Source: a virus. Taken from it: a stretch of DNA of 42,209 nucleotides. The stretch is taken from positions 1-42,209 of the IMG/VR virus record IMGVR_UViG_3300020021_000022. One strand, 5' to 3'. The notes beneath the pieces were generated by a model, which was not told where the DNA came from, did no database searches, and saw only the letters and a list, made by a program, of their open reading frames with translations. The position numbers were made by a program, and so were the translations under genes. This document shows, piece by piece, positions 7,459-16,273 of the stretch (within the stretch, counting starts at the first letter, position 1; each line of letters opens with the position of its first letter).

Positions 7459-8916
7459 ATGCCATTCCCAACGATCAGCTATCCGTCCCCGAATAACAGC
7501 AATCCGGCCGGCGATCCGGAAGGGTTCGCGAGCGCCGCGACTAACGCCTACTCGGCGGGGCTGCAACACGCGACCGCTCTCCGGTATGCGGCACAGCAGG
7601 ACCAGAAACAAAAGCAGGATGCCGCTCGACAGGCAAGTCTCGATGATCTGAAGCAGAGAAACGAGTATGCGACGGAGCAGGAGAAGTATCGCAATGCCGG
7701 GGCAACGCCTATGCCTCAATACGATGCTGCTCCTATAAATGGAGTGGACGCCACAGGTAGACCGACGCTGAGGCGGGATCAGTCGGGCGTGCAACTCGAC
7801 CCCAGCCTGCAGGCTGATGATCCGAACCACATCCAGACTGACTCTCACGGGAGAGCGTGGCACTATCCGGACCTCGCAGAGCGCAAGCAGGAAAAAACCA
7901 CTCCGCTCGATGATACGAACAGCTTCGTTCCCACGGGCGATATGGGCAAGGCTCTCGAGGCGGCGGGTTGGCAAAGTGGGCAACGGATCACACCGGCGAA
8001 TCTCCATCTGATGCTCGAGAGCGCGAACGGGGGAAACACCGCGGAGTTCTTCCACACGTCCGATGCGGACGGGGCCACCCACGTCTATGTCCAAGACAAG
8101 AAGAACGGCACCGTAAAGGAAATTGGGAATTTCCCCGATTCCAGCAAAGGCACCGCGGACAAGGCCGACGCGACTCAACTGATACCGGGAATGCTCGGTC
8201 CAAGCGGGGGCCCGCTGCTACTGAACAAGAAGACTGGCGGGGCCGATGAGGTACAGGTCCCGAAGGGTTCCAAGCGCGCCATGACGCCGGGGCAGGAAGC
8301 CGCGGCTGGTCGTTCGGCCGACGCAGCAACGGAACGCAAGGAACGGTATGCCCGCGAAGACGCCGACAAGCTTCTGAAGACTACCCAGCAGATGCAGGAG
8401 AAGCACGACAAATCCTACAACGATGAGCAGGATCAGTGGGAGTTGAAACGGCGCTACGATGCGATCGCTGCAGGCGAAGAAGACACCGCACCCGATCCGA
8501 AGCACCCCGGCCAGGCCATCACCAAAGCCGATGCGGCGGGTTTGTCCAAATCCGCGGCAGTCAGGGCTCTGCAGTTTCAAAAGCAGTCCAAAGAAGTTCG
8601 CAAACAGATGAAGTGGGGTGAATTCGGAGACCAGCAGCAAGCAGCTCCGGCTGCCGCGGCGACTGCAGGACCTGCAGCAGCTCCCGCGCAGCAGACACCT
8701 GCAGCTCCCCCCGCTGCAGCTCCGGCAGCTCCCCCGCCGGCAGCAGCACCCACGGCCAAACCGCTCGCACCCTGGACCGGACTCGCGAAAGCTCCGGCTG
8801 CCGCGGCTCCCGCTCCGGCGGCAGCGTCGAAGCAAACCTATAAAGAAGGGCAGACCGCCACCGGACCAGGCGGCAAGAAACTCGTCTTTAAGGGTGGTCA
8901 GTGGCTACCCCAGTAA
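7459..8916 (+). CDS. Putative internal virion (ejection) protein, coiled coil and Ala/Pro-rich
   Basis: 485 residues, ATG preceded by AAGGATAACC. The N-terminal 90 residues are Gln/Lys/Ala-rich and predicted helical (AAQQDQKQKQDAARQASLDD). The middle holds alternating charged segments, and residues about 390-460 are nearly pure Ala/Pro. The C-terminus ends with TATGPGGKKLVFKGGQWLPQ, a short G-x-x-x-L-x-F-x-x-G-x-W module that I recall at the ends of many phage internal and polyvalent proteins. The stop overlaps the start of the giant protein by 16 bases. Order and composition suit an ejected internal protein. No enzymatic motif was found. Confidence 0.55.
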   Translation: MPFPTISYPSPNNSNPAGDPEGFASAATNAYSAGLQHATALRYAAQQDQKQKQDAARQASLDDLKQRNEYATEQEKYRNAGATPMPQYDAAPINGVDATGRPTLRRDQSGVQLDPSLQADDPNHIQTDSHGRAWHYPDLAERKQEKTTPLDDTNSFVPTGDMGKALEAAGWQSGQRITPANLHLMLESANGGNTAEFFHTSDADGATHVYVQDKKNGTVKEIGNFPDSSKGTADKADATQLIPGMLGPSGGPLLLNKKTGGADEVQVPKGSKRAMTPGQEAAAGRSADAATERKERYAREDADKLLKTTQQMQEKHDKSYNDEQDQWELKRRYDAIAAGEEDTAPDPKHPGQAITKADAAGLSKSAAVRALQFQKQSKEVRKQMKWGEFGDQQQAAPAAAATAGPAAAPAQQTPAAPPAAAPAAPPPAAAPTAKPLAPWTGLAKAPAAAAPAPAAASKQTYKEGQTATGPGGKKLVFKGGQWLPQ

Positions 8917-11900
8917 CCGAGTTACCGCAGGGCTTCACTCTCGACGCCGGACCACAAGCGACACCGCAAACTGAACTGCCGGCAGGGTTCACCGTCGACG
9001 CCGCTCCAGCCTCCGCGCAGCCTCTAGCCGACATGGCTGGCAACCCGCCGTCATTCTGGGACAAGATCACCGCTCCGATCCGCGAAGGTCAGGTTGGCCG
9101 AGCGTTGGGACTCGACACAATCACCGAAGCCGCCAAGAAGCGGGATCCGTCCCTGCAGGACGACCGGCTCCTCCGTGTGGATGAAGCGCTGCCTGCGAAC
9201 GACCAGGGAATCATGCACGGCGCCGCGCAGTTCGCCTCCGGACTGACGACACCCGAGAATGCAGCCATCATGCTGGGCACTTCGGGCCTGGGCGCGTTCG
9301 AGGGAATGCTGGGCAAAGCAGGCCTCAGCAAGCTTGCGAGCCTCGGCTTTTCCGCGCAAATGATTGCTGACGGTATAGCCTCTGGTCCGCAGTTCGCAAA
9401 GCAGGTACAGGCCAAGGATTGGGCCGGCGCACGCGAGACCATGACGAAAGTGGCGCTCTCGGCGTACCTCGCAAAACAGGGCGTGCAACACGCCATGACG
9501 CCGGAAGCTCCCCCCAGTTCATTCCCCGCACCGGAACGCGAGTACTCCTCGACCGGGCAGGAAATCGGCGCACAGCCTGCAGGCTCTGAACTTCCGGCCG
9601 GGTTCAAGCTCGATCCAATTCCGGCGACTCCGGGCCCGGGGATCAAAACGCCGGCGCCCGCTCCGCAGCTCCCGAGTGAGCTACTCCCGCAGCCCGATGA
9701 AGTCGACCAGGCGACCACGCAGGCCGCGCAGCAGTTCGTTACCGCGGCGACGGCGCCACCACCAGAACCCGTAGCACCAGAACCGCAATTGCAGTTAGCA
9801 ATACCACCAATTCAACAGGAGACACCAGATGCAGTTACCGTGGAGCAGCCAGGGCAAGGCGCCCGTCAAGAAGTCCAGCAAGAAAAAACCGCAGCAGGCC
9901 CCACCATCGAGCGGCCTGTTAGCCAACCTCAACAAAGCCAGCCAACGCCCGCCGTCGATGCCGATGCCCAAGGGCCGGTATTAGTAGACCCGGAACTCCA
10001 GAAGTTGCGGGAGGACATTGCCCTGAGTCCGGATCTCATGGGCAAGGGCAAGCTGATCGCGTATGCCAAGCTACCGCCTGAAGTTCAGGCCAAAGTGGAC
10101 CGTCTCGCCGCTGGAATGATGAAACCATCAGCTCCGGAGACTCGAGCTGCGCAGGTTCGCAACGGAACAGCTCCGGCGATCGCGGCGCCGGAACCCGAAC
10201 CGGCAACCGGGCCCGCTTACGGGAAACCGGTGAATGTGGCTGTGCCCGGTGAAGAGACCAGCTATCCGGCACGCTACGGCATCCGTGAACTCGCTGATGT
10301 TCAGCCGTCCCATAACGGGATGACCTTCGAAGCCAACCCACGCTACGAATATCAGAACGACCGCGACTACAAGAACAACCCGGAAATCAGCTCTTTGGTA
10401 GCGGACCGGTCCGGACCGAAATTCGACCCCAACTACGCAGCCAGCGAATCGCCGACCGCAGAGCATGGCGGTCCCGTGATCGACACTCGAGGCAACGTCC
10501 TCGGCGGCAATAGCCGATCCATGACCCTCGGCCGGGTGTACGAATCGAATCCCGCGGCCGTTGAGAAATACAAAACCGCTCTGCGCGATCGCGCTGCCTC
10601 CTATGGACTGACACCGGAGGACATCGATCGCTTCAAACAGCCCGTGATGGTCCGGGAACTCTCCGAGCAACCGAACGAAGCCGGCGCGCAGCGGGCCATC
10701 ACCGATTTCAATAAAAAAGGCGCCGCAGCCCTTGCGCCTGCAGAGCGTGCGATCGCGGACGGCCGGCTGTTGAGCCGCGAGACCGTGCAATCGATCTCCG
10801 CGAAGCTCGAAAACGTGGGTGAGGGTTCGACTCTTGCCCAGGCTATGCAAGGGGACAACGGCGCGCAGATCGTAGACGCTCTGGTGAAAGACGGCGTAAT
10901 TACTCAGCAGGAACGGGGCGGCCTGGTCGACGAGCGCGGGCTGCTGACGGGTGAAGCCAAGGACCGCATCGCGAAAATGTTGGTCGGCCGGATGTTCGAG
11001 TCGCCGGCACAATTTCAGGCGACGCCTCCGGAGCTGCGCAACAAGCTCGAGCGTGTAGCACCCCAGGTATTGAGACTCGAGGGTCGCGCCGGCTGGAGCA
11101 TCACACCACAGGTGCAAGAGGGGTTGGCCCTTCTCGCGGATGTGCGATCGCACGGCGGCCGGAGTCTCGACGATTACCTGAATCAACCGGACCTTGCCGG
11201 CGAACAGAAAGATTACTCTCCGGAGGCGGTAGGGATTGCCAGAACGCTCAATAACGGGCCGCTGAAAGCTGCTCGAGCATTCCGGCAGTTCGCCAATGAT
11301 GAGGCGATTTCCAGAGAGGGCGCGCCGTCGACGTTTTTCGAGCCGCCAACCCGGGGCGAGGCTTTTCAAGCTGCCTTTGGGGACACTCATGGGGAATTCG
11401 CGCAGGATCTGAGCGTACCCTATGACCGATCGAAACCACGTCCTCGAGATGCTGTGTTCGGCCAGGCGCGATGGGAAGTGACACCGGCTCGCCGCGGCCG
11501 GCCGCCCATTCTTCGGTTGAACCGCCAAGCGCTCGATGCTGTCAGCGATGCCATCGGCAGGTCCGCCGGAGGGGCAAAGCTCAAGCCGGAGGGAGCCGGC
11601 TTTTTCGCGGAGCGCATCCGTTCGCTGTCCGAGGACCTCCTTAGCAAGGGCGCGGTCGGGATGGACACGGCTCGTAATCTCTATGGTCTAGCCGGGGCGT
11701 TCGAGTCGGCAGCGGATCCGCAGTCGGGCCTGATCTATCACTTGTCTGACCGTAGCATCCCGCTGTGGCGTCGGGCCCAGATCCTGCGCGAGGAACTGAC
11801 GCACACACGTCAGGGAGAAACATCGCGTAGTCCGGAGAAGGCCGCGGCTGTTCGCACCGCGGTGATGGCTCATCCAGCATTCGCAGCGGCCAGAGCCAAG

Positions 11901-14573
11901 CTCAACGAACATGGTCTTTATGCCGGCGCGTCGGACGAAACCGCCGTGCGGGAAATTACCGCGAAGATTGCGGCCGGAGTCCGCGGCCAGGTAGGGATGT
12001 CTTTAGGTGAGGCGCGGGATCTCATCGACACGTACTACACCGCACTCGCGAAAGAGTTCGACGTTTCGACGGCCGACCGCGTCCTACAATATGCAGACAG
12101 AGAAAGCAGGGGTACAGTCACCGATGCACGACGAAGAATTGAGTCGAGGGATCGAGTCGATGACGGAGGACGAGGAGTTTCGGCCGAAGTTCAGCGACGA
12201 TCACCTGCTGGAACCGGGCCCGTTACAGGCGGGCTTTCAAGCGTGGAGAGAGGGCGGGAAACAGGGCCTGACGAGGTTCCTCCTGGAGCAGGAGGCAAAG
12301 GCCCGGCGGAATTCGCAACAGACGCCGATCGACGGGGAGATGACGCCCTCAAGCGATTCCTAGGCGACGAGACCGGCTCTTCCAAAGTAGGAGCAATCTT
12401 CAAAGCCGACATCAAGGACATGCGCGCCTTGATAGCGAAACGCGAAGCTGCTGCAGAAGCCCTCAAAAAAGCGAAAGCCGATCCGGTTGGCGAAAGAGCC
12501 GGCAACGAACTCGCTGAATACTATCTGGCCGAACGCGATCTGTGGGCGACACGAGTCAACCAGGTGATTGGACGCCTGCGCAGAATGGTAGCGGATACCG
12601 TCGACCAGGAAGCTCTTTCTATTCTGAGAGACTTCACGCACCGACCCAAGTTCGAATTGCCGGCATGGTTGAACGGTACACACCCAGTCCTCAAGGACCT
12701 CGACAAGCCGAAACGCGAAGCTGTAACGAAAAAGCTCGAGCTGTTGCGGCCGTCGATCGAGCGGGCCATGAATCCAACGCCTCGGATGAAGGCGGTTAAC
12801 GACGTTCTTACCCAGATTGCGGAGGCCTCCGGCAAAGAAGCCGAACACCGCGGCATGATACCGAAGGGCCTCGATCCGCAGCGCTACTTCAGCCACTTAC
12901 TCAACCCGAAAGGGGAGGGCGAGGTTGCGCAGTCGCTCGGAGAGCGTATCGGAAAAGCAATGGGCGGCCGGCTTGGGAAGAATTACGCCTTCGCTGCACA
13001 CAGGTCTTATCCCACGGTGCTCGACGCGATCGCGGACAACGTTGTGCCGAAGACGCTCAACGTGTTCGATGCATTCACCATCCACGGCGACAAATTCGCC
13101 ACCTCGCGAGCCACCCACCTGCTGCTGGACCGGCTGCACGATAGTGGCATGGGGATCTGGGACTCCATGAAAGGCGGGGACAAACTTCCGGAGGGTTGGG
13201 TCAAGCTCGCACCGCACTCGACGGAATTCCATAACGAAATTCCGATAACGGATTCAGAGGGAGAACCGCAAGTAGTCAACCAGGCGCTTTGGGTCCATCC
13301 CGCGGTTTCGAAGGCCATGCGCCCGATCACGGATCCCGACTACATGCACGTGGTGAGAGGGTTTACCGGGCTGCGTGGCTGGCAGGCGCTGATGAAACAG
13401 GCGCAGCTCAGCATGTCGATGTTCCACGCTCGAGCGCTCAATATTATGGCATTGGGCAACATGGGGCCAACTGGTTGGGTGAAGGCGCTGCGGGCAGACC
13501 GTTTCAGTCCGACGTTCGAGCGCGGCGAGCGGGACATGGTGATTCACGGGGGAACCAGCCCGATCCAAGGTAAGAGCGTCGAGGCGTACCAGTCGCTTGA
13601 GCCGGGCTCAATTCCGACCTGGACAGAGATTTGGCGGCGCGCACCAGGCCTGCACCAGATGGACACGGCCGCTAAGGCGATCTCAGAACTGACGTTCAAC
13701 AACCTGCAGCGCCGGTTCAAAGTGACCGACTACATGATTCATTCCTCGGAGTGGATGGCGGATCATCCGGACGCCTCGGCCGAAGAAGTCGACACCGCAA
13801 AGCGAAGCATTGCAAAGGAAATCAACGCCGTATACGGCGGCCTGAACTGGGAGCGCTTGGGCATCAACCACGCGACACTCGAGGTTGCGAGAGCAATCAT
13901 GCTGGCGCCCGACTGGACGTTCTCGAACCTGTTCAATGTGAAGTACGCGATGGAAAAGGGAACGCCGGCCGGCAGGCTCGCCCGTGCGTTCTGGCTGAGG
14001 ACGGTTGTCGGTGGATTGATCGCAACGCAGCTCATGAGCTACTTGTTGAGCCGGAAGCCATCGAAGAAACTGACGCAGGTCTACGCCGGAAAAGACAAGA
14101 AGGGCGATGACGTTTATCAAAACATGTTCTTCGCCGGCGCGCCACAAGATGCAACCAGCGTGATCGACAACATCGCGGACTATGGCGCCGTCGTCGGGTT
14201 GTTCCGCACGATGGCAAACAAGACGGCACCCGGGCTGCACGTAGCAATGGATCTCGCGAAGATGGAAGACTTCATGGGACGGCCGATCGTCCAGAAGGGC
14301 ATGCACCCCATCGCCTCGACGGTGCGAGGGGGAATGTACGCCGCGAGGGGCGTTCTCCCTATTCCTTACAGCGTTCAAAACATGACGGACATGCTAATCG
14401 GTCCGGAAGCGAAGAAGTATGCAGCCTGGGAGATCCCGTCGACGCTGATCTCAGGCAATCCACCGCGCCACACGGCACCGAGCGGCCGGCGGATGACAAA
14501 ACACGGGTTAGTCGTGACTCACCCTAAGCCGTTACGCTCCATTTGGGAAGAAATCAAGACCGGAAAGCGTTGA
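8901..14573 (+). CDS. Giant polyvalent/ejection protein with DdrB/ParB-like domain
   Basis: 1890 residues, GTG start overlapping the previous stop. The N-terminus carries short repeats ELPQGFTLDA, ELPAGFTVDA and, near residue 230, ELPAGFKLDP. Residues about 440-640 match the DdrB-like ParB-superfamily domain known from phage and plasmid polyvalent proteins, with GPVIDTRGNVLGGNSRSMTL around residue 530 as the core motif. Around residue 964 is EELTHTRQ, at the place where polyvalent proteins may carry an HExxH metallopeptidase, but the first His is replaced by Glu. The C-terminal 600 residues are helical with one hydrophobic segment near residues 1699-1716. Such proteins are packaged and injected with the DNA, which agrees with the neighbouring genes. 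A second frame is open inside at 12124-12363. Confidence 0.7.
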   Translation: MATPVTELPQGFTLDAGPQATPQTELPAGFTVDAAPASAQPLADMAGNPPSFWDKITAPIREGQVGRALGLDTITEAAKKRDPSLQDDRLLRVDEALPANDQGIMHGAAQFASGLTTPENAAIMLGTSGLGAFEGMLGKAGLSKLASLGFSAQMIADGIASGPQFAKQVQAKDWAGARETMTKVALSAYLAKQGVQHAMTPEAPPSSFPAPEREYSSTGQEIGAQPAGSELPAGFKLDPIPATPGPGIKTPAPAPQLPSELLPQPDEVDQATTQAAQQFVTAATAPPPEPVAPEPQLQLAIPPIQQETPDAVTVEQPGQGARQEVQQEKTAAGPTIERPVSQPQQSQPTPAVDADAQGPVLVDPELQKLREDIALSPDLMGKGKLIAYAKLPPEVQAKVDRLAAGMMKPSAPETRAAQVRNGTAPAIAAPEPEPATGPAYGKPVNVAVPGEETSYPARYGIRELADVQPSHNGMTFEANPRYEYQNDRDYKNNPEISSLVADRSGPKFDPNYAASESPTAEHGGPVIDTRGNVLGGNSRSMTLGRVYESNPAAVEKYKTALRDRAASYGLTPEDIDRFKQPVMVRELSEQPNEAGAQRAITDFNKKGAAALAPAERAIADGRLLSRETVQSISAKLENVGEGSTLAQAMQGDNGAQIVDALVKDGVITQQERGGLVDERGLLTGEAKDRIAKMLVGRMFESPAQFQATPPELRNKLERVAPQVLRLEGRAGWSITPQVQEGLALLADVRSHGGRSLDDYLNQPDLAGEQKDYSPEAVGIARTLNNGPLKAARAFRQFANDEAISREGAPSTFFEPPTRGEAFQAAFGDTHGEFAQDLSVPYDRSKPRPRDAVFGQARWEVTPARRGRPPILRLNRQALDAVSDAIGRSAGGAKLKPEGAGFFAERIRSLSEDLLSKGAVGMDTARNLYGLAGAFESAADPQSGLIYHLSDRSIPLWRRAQILREELTHTRQGETSRSPEKAAAVRTAVMAHPAFAAARAKLNEHGLYAGASDETAVREITAKIAAGVRGQVGMSLGEARDLIDTYYTALAKEFDVSTADRVLQYADRESRGTVTDARRRIESRDRVDDGGRGVSAEVQRRSPAGTGPVTGGLSSVERGRETGPDEVPPGAGGKGPAEFATDADRRGDDALKRFLGDETGSSKVGAIFKADIKDMRALIAKREAAAEALKKAKADPVGERAGNELAEYYLAERDLWATRVNQVIGRLRRMVADTVDQEALSILRDFTHRPKFELPAWLNGTHPVLKDLDKPKREAVTKKLELLRPSIERAMNPTPRMKAVNDVLTQIAEASGKEAEHRGMIPKGLDPQRYFSHLLNPKGEGEVAQSLGERIGKAMGGRLGKNYAFAAHRSYPTVLDAIADNVVPKTLNVFDAFTIHGDKFATSRATHLLLDRLHDSGMGIWDSMKGGDKLPEGWVKLAPHSTEFHNEIPITDSEGEPQVVNQALWVHPAVSKAMRPITDPDYMHVVRGFTGLRGWQALMKQAQLSMSMFHARALNIMALGNMGPTGWVKALRADRFSPTFERGERDMVIHGGTSPIQGKSVEAYQSLEPGSIPTWTEIWRRAPGLHQMDTAAKAISELTFNNLQRRFKVTDYMIHSSEWMADHPDASAEEVDTAKRSIAKEINAVYGGLNWERLGINHATLEVARAIMLAPDWTFSNLFNVKYAMEKGTPAGRLARAFWLRTVVGGLIATQLMSYLLSRKPSKKLTQVYAGKDKKGDDVYQNMFFAGAPQDATSVIDNIADYGAVVGLFRTMANKTAPGLHVAMDLAKMEDFMGRPIVQKGMHPIASTVRGGMYAARGVLPIPYSVQNMTDMLIGPEAKKYAAWEIPSTLISGNPPRHTAPSGRRMTKHGLVVTHPKPLRSIWEEIKTGKR
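12124..12363 (+). CDS. Possible nested gene inside the giant protein gene
   Basis: 79 residues in another frame from that of the host gene (which has its codons starting at 8901). ATG 12124 has a possible ribosome binding site AGGGG at 12108-12112, 11 bases upstream. In this interval the nested frame has mostly G or C at third codon positions (about four in five by hand count) and an acidic, helical product (MHDEELSRGIESMTEDEEF). The host frame here has an even third-position mix and an Arg/Gly-rich linker. This could be an overlapping gene, or a pair of compensating frameshifts. Neither can be settled here. Confidence 0.4.
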   Translation: MHDEELSRGIESMTEDEEFRPKFSDDHLLEPGPLQAGFQAWREGGKQGLTRFLLEQEAKARRNSQQTPIDGEMTPSSDS

Positions 14574-14691
14574 GAGCGGTTGCAGTCGAAATACTCTTTG
14601 AGGAGGGCGGCGCATGTTGCCGCGGGGAGATCCTGGGCTAGGCTGAACCACAGCCGTCATGAAACAAAGCCGCTCCCCTTCTTAAAGGAAA

Positions 14692-14949
14692 ATGCATTTG
14701 CAGACGGACTGGTCAATCATTGTCGGAGTAGGTGGAGCGCTTGCAAACTTGGTGTGGATGCTCGCCACGCTGAAAATTAAAGAGCAGATCAGCCTGAAAC
14801 TGGATGCGCTCAAGGAATGGATGGATCAGCGCTTTGTGAGCACGATAGCCTTCACCGCATACCGGGAGATGGTGGCAATTCAACACGTCGAAGTTGAACG
14901 ACGGCTTACGAAGCTCGAACTGGCTTCTGAGACAGGCGCACACCGGTAG
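14692..14949 (+). CDS. Small membrane protein with coiled coil
   Basis: 85 residues, ATG with a good ribosome binding site (AAGGA at 14685-14689). Residues about 7-27 (WSIIVGVGGALANLVWMLATL) form one membrane helix, followed by a charged, helical segment to the end (RLTKLELASE). Single-span phage proteins with a periplasmic or cytoplasmic coiled coil include holin- and spanin-type proteins, but no diagnostic feature is present. It follows the giant ejection protein after 118 non-coding bases and faces a gene on the other strand that ends 1 base away. Confidence 0.65.
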   Translation: MHLQTDWSIIVGVGGALANLVWMLATLKIKEQISLKLDALKEWMDQRFVSTIAFTAYREMVAIQHVEVERRLTKLELASETGAHR

Positions 14950-15219
14950 TCAGTAATCTGCTTCACCAACAGTGAAAGTGACCGCATCTCCGATCTCAGC
15001 TAGAGCTTGGTAGACCTTTTGCATGTTGTCGATCGCGCCGGGAATCACGCTATCAAAGCGGGCATCGCAACGCGGGCATTCTTTGGGAGTTGAGAACGGC
15101 ATATGGCCGTTCGGCGGGAATTCCATCGCAAGGTCGAGCGTGACCCTTGTGTTGCAGGTACGGCAGAGGATGGTTGCGTAGCGCAAATCCTTTATCGAGA
15201 CCGCTATCTGTTTGTTCAT
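14950..15219 (-). CDS. Zinc-ribbon-like small protein
   Basis: 89 residues from the ATG at 15219, which has GAGGAG 8 bases upstream; an in-frame GTG at 15228 overlaps that site and is less likely. C19-x2-C22 and C48-x2-C51 form a zinc-ribbon pattern (LCRTCNTR and KECPRCDARF). The C-terminal 35 residues are helical. Its function is unknown; small zinc ribbons of this kind are common among phage accessory proteins and may bind nucleic acid or protein. It converges with the membrane-protein gene. Confidence 0.65.
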   Translation of the reverse strand: MNKQIAVSIKDLRYATILCRTCNTRVTLDLAMEFPPNGHMPFSTPKECPRCDARFDSVIPGAIDNMQKVYQALAEIGDAVTFTVGEADY

Positions 15220-15258
15220 CGGCGTCACTCCTCAGTTTTAGCGCGGTAATCTGAAGTG

Positions 15259-15432
15259 ATGGAAACCGCGCTGATTCTAGCCAACCGGCTCATTCAGATA
15301 ATCCGGGAAACCGGAGCCAGTAAAGCCGAGGCGTACTGCGCCTTGGAAGTGGCTCACAAAATTCTGCCTTCCATCACGGACCTGCCGGATAATCCGCCTA
15401 TCCCCGTTTCGGAGGACGCTGCGGTTGGCTAG
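15259..15432 (+). CDS. Very small helical protein
   Basis: 57 residues (METALILANRLIQIIRETG at the start), a single helix-rich domain with a Pro-rich end (LPDNPPIPVSEDAA). The composition is protein-like, with Lys/Glu/Ala helices. The only purines before the ATG are GAAG at 15253-15256, so the start is weakly supported. It overlaps the last 35 bases of the leftward gene that ends at 15398. No family is recognised. Confidence 0.4.
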   Translation: METALILANRLIQIIRETGASKAEAYCALEVAHKILPSITDLPDNPPIPVSEDAAVG

Positions 15433-15565
15433 CTGATTCCGTGGTCTGTTGCTTTGCTATAGAGCGCAACGCGCTGGCAATCTCGGCCAGGCGAACCTCA
15501 ATTTTTGTAAGTGCTTCATAAAGTCGATCGTTTGGATCGATGCCCTTTTCCTGATTGATACTCAC
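15398..15565 (-). CDS. Small helical protein of unknown function
   Basis: 55 residues from GTG 15565, which overlaps the stop of the upstream gene (GTGA) and has AAGGGGAA just before it. Residues about 10-40 form a charged helix (YEALTKIEVRLAEIASALRS), possibly a coiled coil, and the end is basic and Pro-rich (QPQRPPKRG). It forms a two-gene leftward unit with the basic ARWG-type protein upstream. Function unknown; a dimerising partner is a guess. Confidence 0.55.
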   Translation of the reverse strand: MSINQEKGIDPNDRLYEALTKIEVRLAEIASALRSIAKQQTTESASQPQRPPKRG

Positions 15566-15765
15566 GTCTTCCCCTTCTTCACCGCGGGCTTCTTCGGTCC
15601 CCATCTTGCAGCCGCTGCGTTCTTCGCCCTGGCACGGCGCTGCGCATCGGTAAGACCAGCCGAACCGGCCTTACCACCTTGACTGGCGATTTCACTACGT
15701 CGCTCAGGGCTAAGTTTCTTCGCTCTCATCAGAGCCATCTCTGCCGCTGGGTTCTTCTTCGCCAT
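15562..15765 (-). CDS. Small basic ARWG-type protein, probably leaderless
   Basis: 67 residues, Lys/Arg/Ala-rich, with the phrase LSPERRSEIASQGGKAG and later AKNAAAARWGPKKP. Small proteins with a PERR...AARWG pattern are frequent in some soil bacteria and their phages, and a nucleic-acid-binding role is often presumed from the charge. On this strand a TATACT box (15772-15777) ends 6 bases before the ATG, so transcription would start at or next to the start codon; no ribosome binding site precedes it. A related protein is encoded at 21332-21553. Confidence 0.65.
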   Translation of the reverse strand: MAKKNPAAEMALMRAKKLSPERRSEIASQGGKAGSAGLTDAQRRARAKNAAAARWGPKKPAVKKGKT

Positions 15766-15893
15766 AACGAGAGTATATCCTAGCTTGCGCAGGTTAAAAG
15801 ACTCAGCAGATTTCTATTGCAATGCTAGCTTGCGTAGGCTAGAATAGAGGTAGTAAAGAGCAGCAGTCGAAACCCCTTATAGAAAGGCTTCCC
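15766..15893. promoter_or_regulatory. Divergent promoter and operator region
   Basis: Two genes are transcribed away from this 128-base segment. Rightward: TTGCAA (15817-15822), 17 bases, TAGAAT (15840-15845), a good sigma-70 promoter, giving a 5' leader of about 40 bases with AAAGG before the ATG at 15894. Leftward: TATACT (15772-15777, minus strand) with a weak -35. A near-repeat, CTAGCTTGCGCAGG (from 15780) and CTAGCTTGCGTAGG (from 15825), overlaps both promoters. The second copy ends in GCTAG, forming a CTAGC/GCTAG dyad. These may be operator sites for one regulator. Confidence 0.6.
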
Positions 15894-16271
15894 ATGTACT
15901 TTGACATTGACAACCGTTACTCAGAATCCGACTGGCGCGCAGACGCAGTCTACCGCGAAACGCAGGAGCTCGCCCGCGATCGCCGCGACATGGAGGAACT
16001 CACCATCGAGTCGACACCCCGTGAAACCGCCGGCAAGCTCCTGCGAGTTGGGGACTATCTCTCAACAGCAGGATGGTGCGACGGCTCCGGATTCAACGAA
16101 GAATACTTCGACGTGGACCAGACGCGAGCCATTCGTTGCAGCGGCTGCCCCGCGTGTGAAGAAGAGCAGAGGACCTGGGCACCGATCGATGAATACACGG
16201 CTGGTCCTGCGGTCGAGTTCTGCAACGATTCACCCATCACAATTCCTGAGCGGCAAAAGGAGGCCGCATAG
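15894..16271 (+). CDS. Acidic Cys-containing protein, first gene of a small operon
   Basis: 125 residues, ATG with AAAGG 8 bases upstream and a clear sigma-70 promoter 50 bases upstream. The N-terminal half is acidic and charged (YRETQELARDRRDMEELTI). The second half has CDGSG, then CSGCPACEEE, a Cys cluster that could bind zinc. A competing frame starting at 15901 is less likely because of its Ser/Arg-rich, frame-shadow composition. The next gene begins 3 bases after the stop. Family unknown; early or delayed-early expression is inferred from the strong promoter. Confidence 0.65.
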   Translation: MYFDIDNRYSESDWRADAVYRETQELARDRRDMEELTIESTPRETAGKLLRVGDYLSTAGWCDGSGFNEEYFDVDQTRAIRCSGCPACEEEQRTWAPIDEYTAGPAVEFCNDSPITIPERQKEAA

Positions 16272-16273
16272 CC

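Noticed and set aside
10128-11528. Open frame of 466 codons on the minus strand
   Set aside because: Antisense to the DdrB-like part of the giant protein, which shows clear domain motifs; the antisense product looks like a shadow.
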